Positions 5,453 to 7,478 of a DNA stretch of 7,478 nucleotides are shown piece by piece. The stretch is from CALBTQ01 sp036743315 (GTDB lineage: Bacteria > Lernaellota > Lernaellaia > Lernaellales > Lernaellaceae). Within the stretch, counting starts at the first letter, position 1. Each line of letters begins with the position of its first letter. The stretch spans positions 1-7,478 of the forward strand of contig DAINPV010000200.1 in the NCBI GenBank assembly GCA_036743315.1, written 5' to 3'. Both the position numbers and the translations under genes were made by a program. Below the pieces are notes generated by a model that was not told the DNA's origin, ran no database searches, and saw nothing but the letters and a program-made list of their open reading frames with translations.

Positions 5453-6876
5453 CGCCGCGGCCCCGTGGTCGAGAGAAATTGTCGGAACCAGTGCATCCCT
5501 TCGATCGCAATCCGCCGCCAGGAAACGCCGGTATGCTGGCGGTAGCTGTAGACATAAAACACCAGCCATAGGTAATGGAACAACCGGTTGGGCCGGCGTT
5601 TGGTCAAGGGGAGCAGGTATTTTTCCAGGCGCGGCCAGCGCGCGAGCGGGTAGAAAAATTTGTGCAGGTTGAAGATGCGCTCGGCGTCGGGATTGGCCAG
5701 CGCGTTCGCGGCGAAGGTGTTGGCGCCCACCGTGTCGTCGTCGATGCGTGGCAGCAGGCCCTCGGCGACGGCGCGCTCGGTCAGCGGCAGCCCGGCGTAG
5801 GGCTGAAAGATACTGCACCAGGCGTCGGGCACGCGGATTTGCTGATTCAAGCGCAACGTGCTCAGCGCGTCGTCCCACGTTTCGTGGGGCAGGGCGAGGA
5901 TGTTGGTGGTGAAAAAATGCAGCCGGTGCTTGTGCAACAACGCGGCGGTGGCCAAGATCTGCTCGTTGGTCACGCCCTTTTTCAGCAGGCCGTTGCGCCG
6001 CTTCTCGTCGCCGGTTTCGATGCCGAACAGCACGGTGCGGCAGCCGGTGGCCGCAAGCAGGCGGATCGTTTCCTCGTCGATGCCGGCGCGCACATAGCAG
6101 ATGTAAGGCAGGCCGATGCGCCGCGCGTATTGCGTCAGCAAACGCTCGAGCCGATCGCGGTCGAGGGTGAACACGTCGTCCTCAAAGCGGACGATTGCCA
6201 TCGGCCAGCGGTCGCGCACGGCGGTCAGGTCGGCGAGCACCCACTCGGGGCTGAAGTGGCGTACGTATTTTTTTCGGTTGGGCGCCAGTTCGCGCAACGC
6301 GCTGTTGAAGCAGAAGTTGCAACTGAACGGACAGCCGCGCGAGGTGAAGAAAAACTTCACCGGATTGTCGCGTAGAAATTTGTAGCGGTAGTAGCCCTCG
6401 CGCCAGGGCAGGGGAAGGCGGTCGAGGTCTTCGAGCAGCGGCCGCGCGGGATTGACGATCAGTTCGCCGTCGATGGCGAAGGCGAGGTTGCGCACGTCGT
6501 AAAACGAAACGCCGCGCTGCAAGCGGTCAGCCAGTTCGACGATCGCCGCGTCGCCCTCGCCGCGGCAGACGATGTCGAGGCCCTCGCGCCGGGCGAGTTC
6601 CGGATGCAACGACGGATGCGCGCCGCCGGCGATGATCGTGAGGTGCGGCGCGACGCGTTTGATCGTCGCGGCGGCGGCGAGCACGTAGTGCTGTTCGCAA
6701 TTGGTGAAGGAAAAGCCGACGACGTCGGGCTGCAGCGCAGCCACCGCCGACAGAGCGCGGCGCGCGTCGGGCGCAATGCGCACCTCGACCTCGTGCCCGG
6801 CCGCGCGCAGGGCGGCGCCGACATGCATCACGCCGAAGTATTCCCGCCAGATATTTTGCAGGAACAGAAACCGCAT
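5449..6876 (-). CDS. B12-binding-domain radical SAM protein (first gene of operon)
   Basis: This 475-residue protein has the two-domain layout of cobalamin-binding radical SAM enzymes such as the BchE, P-methyltransferase and hopanoid-methylase groups. Residues of about 1-125 form a Rossmann-like B12-binding domain: MRFLFLQNIW, the helix GAALRAAGHEVEV, QPDVVGFSF (49-57), IIAGGAHPSLHPE (81-93) and CRGEGD (104-109). The DxHxxG cobalamin-ligand motif is absent, as is common in this class. The radical SAM core has C182, C186 and C189 (SRGCPFSCNFCFN), then RFEDDVFTLD (230-239), VLFGIETGDEKR (282-293) and NILALPHET (325-333). The C-terminal 60 residues are rich in aromatic and basic residues (FHYLWLVFYVYSYR), suggesting membrane association. 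The ATG at 6876 has GAGG (6884-6887) 7 nt upstream and a sigma70-like promoter just before it. The gene ends in a GTGA overlap with the next. Family reactions include methylation of unactivated carbons and ring formation; the reaction here cannot be assigned. Confidence 0.92.
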   Translation of the reverse strand: MRFLFLQNIWREYFGVMHVGAALRAAGHEVEVRIAPDARRALSAVAALQPDVVGFSFTNCEQHYVLAAAATIKRVAPHLTIIAGGAHPSLHPELARREGLDIVCRGEGDAAIVELADRLQRGVSFYDVRNLAFAIDGELIVNPARPLLEDLDRLPLPWREGYYRYKFLRDNPVKFFFTSRGCPFSCNFCFNSALRELAPNRKKYVRHFSPEWVLADLTAVRDRWPMAIVRFEDDVFTLDRDRLERLLTQYARRIGLPYICYVRAGIDEETIRLLAATGCRTVLFGIETGDEKRRNGLLKKGVTNEQILATAALLHKHRLHFFTTNILALPHETWDDALSTLRLNQQIRVPDAWCSIFQPYAGLPLTERAVAEGLLPRIDDDTVGANTFAANALANPDAERIFNLHKFFYPLARWPRLEKYLLPLTKRRPNRLFHYLWLVFYVYSYRQHTGVSWRRIAIEGMHWFRQFLSTTGPRR

Positions 6877-6901
6877 CGGTCATCCTCGTTGTTGGGACTG
6901 C

Positions 6902-6929
6902 ATTGTAGCGTGATCGCGCGCCTTGCCAA
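6902..6929 (-). promoter_or_regulatory. Sigma70-like promoter of the radical SAM operon
   Basis: Read on the minus strand, the -35 is TTGGCA (6929-6924), the spacer 16 nt, and the -10 TACAAT (6907-6902). Each hexamer matches the consensus at five of six positions. Transcription would begin near 6895, leaving a leader of about 20 nt that contains the GAGG ribosome binding site and then the ATG at 6876. No operator-like inverted repeat is obvious in the short leader. The promoter is divergent from the tRNA promoter about 30 bp away. Confidence 0.6.
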
Positions 6930-6957
6930 CCCCGCCGCGGTAGGGGAACGATATGAC

Positions 6958-6985
6958 TTGACAGCGGGATTTCTTTAACTAGAAT
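6958..6985 (+). promoter_or_regulatory. Sigma70 promoter of the tRNA gene
   Basis: A perfect -35 TTGACA (6958-6963), a 16-nt spacer and a -10 TAGAAT (6980-6985, five of six) lie directly upstream of the tRNA. The start would fall near 6992, giving a 5' leader of only about 11 nt before the mature tRNA begins at 7003, for removal by RNase P. Position and quality make this one of the clearest regulatory sites in the window. Confidence 0.8.
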
Positions 6986-7002
6986 CAGTGGTCCGCTGGT
7001 TC

Positions 7003-7075
7003 GGCAGTGTAGCTCAGTCGGTAGAGCAAGCGGCTCATATCCGCTGCGTCAGGGGTTCAAGTCCCTTCACTGCCA
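7003..7075 (+). tRNA. tRNA with CAT anticodon, probably elongator tRNA-Met
   Basis: A complete 73-nt cloverleaf is visible. The acceptor stem GGCAGTG (7003-7009) pairs with CACTGCC (7068-7074). The D-stem is GCTC/GAGC, the anticodon stem AGCGG/CCGCT (7029-7033 with 7041-7045), and the T-stem AGGGG/CCCTT with one G-T pair and loop TTCAAGT. The discriminator is A7075 and the anticodon CAT is at 7036-7038. The regular G1-C72 pair argues against initiator tRNA-fMet. Elongator Met is most likely, but tRNA-Ile with a lysidine-modified CAU anticodon cannot be excluded by eye. The 3' CCA is not encoded (ACA follows), so it must be added by nucleotidyltransferase. Loop position 38 is T rather than the usual A. 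It has its own promoter and terminator, so it is a single-gene unit. Confidence 0.95.
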
Positions 7076-7080
7076 ACAAA

Positions 7081-7111
7081 AAAAAGGACCGTCCGATGGG
7101 CGGTCCTTTTT
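7081..7111. terminator. Bidirectional intrinsic terminator between the tRNA and thrS
   Basis: GGACCGTCC (7086-7094) pairs with GGGCGGTCC (7098-7106) in a 9-bp stem with one T-G wobble and a GAT loop. It is flanked by AAAAA (7081-7085) on one side and TTTTT (7107-7111) on the other. Read on the plus strand it ends the tRNA transcript 5 nt after the mature 3' end. Read on the minus strand the A-tract becomes a U-tract and ends thrS about 20 nt after its stop. One hairpin therefore serves both convergent genes. Confidence 0.88.
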
Positions 7112-7132
7112 GATATTAAACGATCGATGCGA

Positions 7133-7478
7133 TTAAGCTTTATCCAGCGGATTGAGCGGCCGCGAGTTGCGGCGGTATTTGATCTCGTCTTCGATCCAGG
7201 CGACGAACTGCGCGAAGGGCATGGTCTGCTGATCCTGCACGCCGTAGCGGCGGTGCGTAATCTGCCCTTCCTCGGCTTCGCGCCGGCCGACGATCAGCAC
7301 GTTGGGCGTCTTGGAGGTGGCCGCGTTGCGGATCTTCTTGTTGAAGGAATCGGCGGAGTCGTCGAGCTCGACGCGGATCATCTTGGCGAACAGCTCGTCG
7401 CGCAACTTGGCGGCGTACTCGTTGAGTTCCGGCGCGACCGGCACGATCAGCGCCTGCACCGGCGCGAGCCAGGTGGGG
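7133..7478 (-). CDS. thrS: Threonyl-tRNA synthetase, C-terminal anticodon-binding domain (truncated by window edge)
   Basis: The last 114 residues of ThrRS are visible; the frame is open to the right edge, so the start and catalytic domains lie outside. The fragment opens with PTWLAPVQALIVPV, the characteristic entry into the class II anticodon-binding domain of ThrRS (E. coli has PTWLAPVQ at the same place). It continues with DSADSFNKKIRNA, PNVLIVGRREAEEGQITHRR (the conserved K/R-I-R and VGxxE region) and a C-terminal helix ending in PLNPLDKA. A GTG at 7459 is an internal valine codon, not a start. The stop TAA is at 7133-7135, followed by the shared terminator at 7081-7111. The enzyme charges tRNA-Thr in the cytoplasm, and the domain seen here recognises its anticodon. 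Identity is firm. Confidence 0.96.
   Translation of the reverse strand, partial: PTWLAPVQALIVPVAPELNEYAAKLRDELFAKMIRVELDDSADSFNKKIRNAATSKTPNVLIVGRREAEEGQITHRRYGVQDQQTMPFAQFVAWIEDEIKYRRNSRPLNPLDKA

Noticed and set aside
5453..5878. N-terminal extension of the second radical SAM gene into the B12 gene
   Set aside because: The extension is Arg-rich and lies wholly inside the upstream coding frame; the GTG at 5452 fits the paralogue alignment.
6268..6274. A7 run (minus strand) inside the B12 radical SAM gene as a second slippery site
   Set aside because: It is internal, encodes conserved-looking RKKY, and a shift would not join two meaningful frames.
6527..6883. Alternative minus-strand ATG at 6883 starting a 118-codon frame
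   Set aside because: It is a shadow frame; the ATG at 6876 has the better-spaced GAGG and yields the B12 domain.
1..7478. CRISPR arrays, insertion sequences, integrase sites, toxin-antitoxin or defence genes
   Set aside because: No direct repeat arrays, transposase motifs, terminal inverted repeats or tRNA 3'-end duplications were seen.

Overview
The window comes from a high-G+C bacterial chromosome, probably Gram-negative. The RpoA and L17 sequences look most like the deltaproteobacterial (Myxococcota/Desulfobacterota) part of the tree or a related candidate phylum; that placement is an impression from the proteins, not a computed one. It starts in the conserved end of the ribosomal-protein/RNA-polymerase operon and ends in threonyl-tRNA synthetase. 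An accessory three-gene radical SAM operon lies between them.

Layout. 1-505 (+): 3' part of rpoA, with the whole alpha C-terminal domain. 517-1095 (+): rplQ, ribosomal protein L17 with a long K/E/P/A-rich tail. 1115-1153: a strong intrinsic terminator that closes this operon and also runs almost into the ribosome binding site of the next gene. 1167-1751 (+): a membrane-anchored TlpA/ResA-type thioredoxin. Its stop codon directly abuts the stop codon of the first minus-strand gene. 6876 down to 1752 (-): three overlapping genes, in transcription order a B12-binding-domain radical SAM protein, a radical SAM/SPASM protein, and a second radical SAM/SPASM protein paralogous to the first. 7003-7075 (+): a tRNA with anticodon CAT. 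7081-7111: a bidirectional terminator. 7133-7478 (-): the C-terminal anticodon-binding domain of ThrRS.

How the parts work together. The radical SAM genes have a good sigma70-like promoter (TTGGCA-16 nt-TACAAT on the minus strand). It is divergent from an equally good tRNA promoter (TTGACA-16 nt-TAGAAT), and both fit within about 125 bp. The three enzymes are joined by 4-nt GTGA and ATGA stop/start overlaps, so they are probably made together and act in one pathway. Both SPASM proteins are much longer than the catalytic core needs. Each carries two tandem beta-rich modules of about 115-120 residues with a recurring G-x-G-F/W...E...(F/L)RW pattern, which suggests binding to a glycan, glycolipid or other surface substrate. 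No precursor peptide gene is visible. At the junction of the two SPASM genes there is an A8 run in the correct phase for a -1 frameshift, followed by a possible stem-loop; a shift there would fuse the two enzymes into one protein of about 1233 residues. The substrate and product of this operon cannot be read from the sequence, and it is the part of the window most worth following up.
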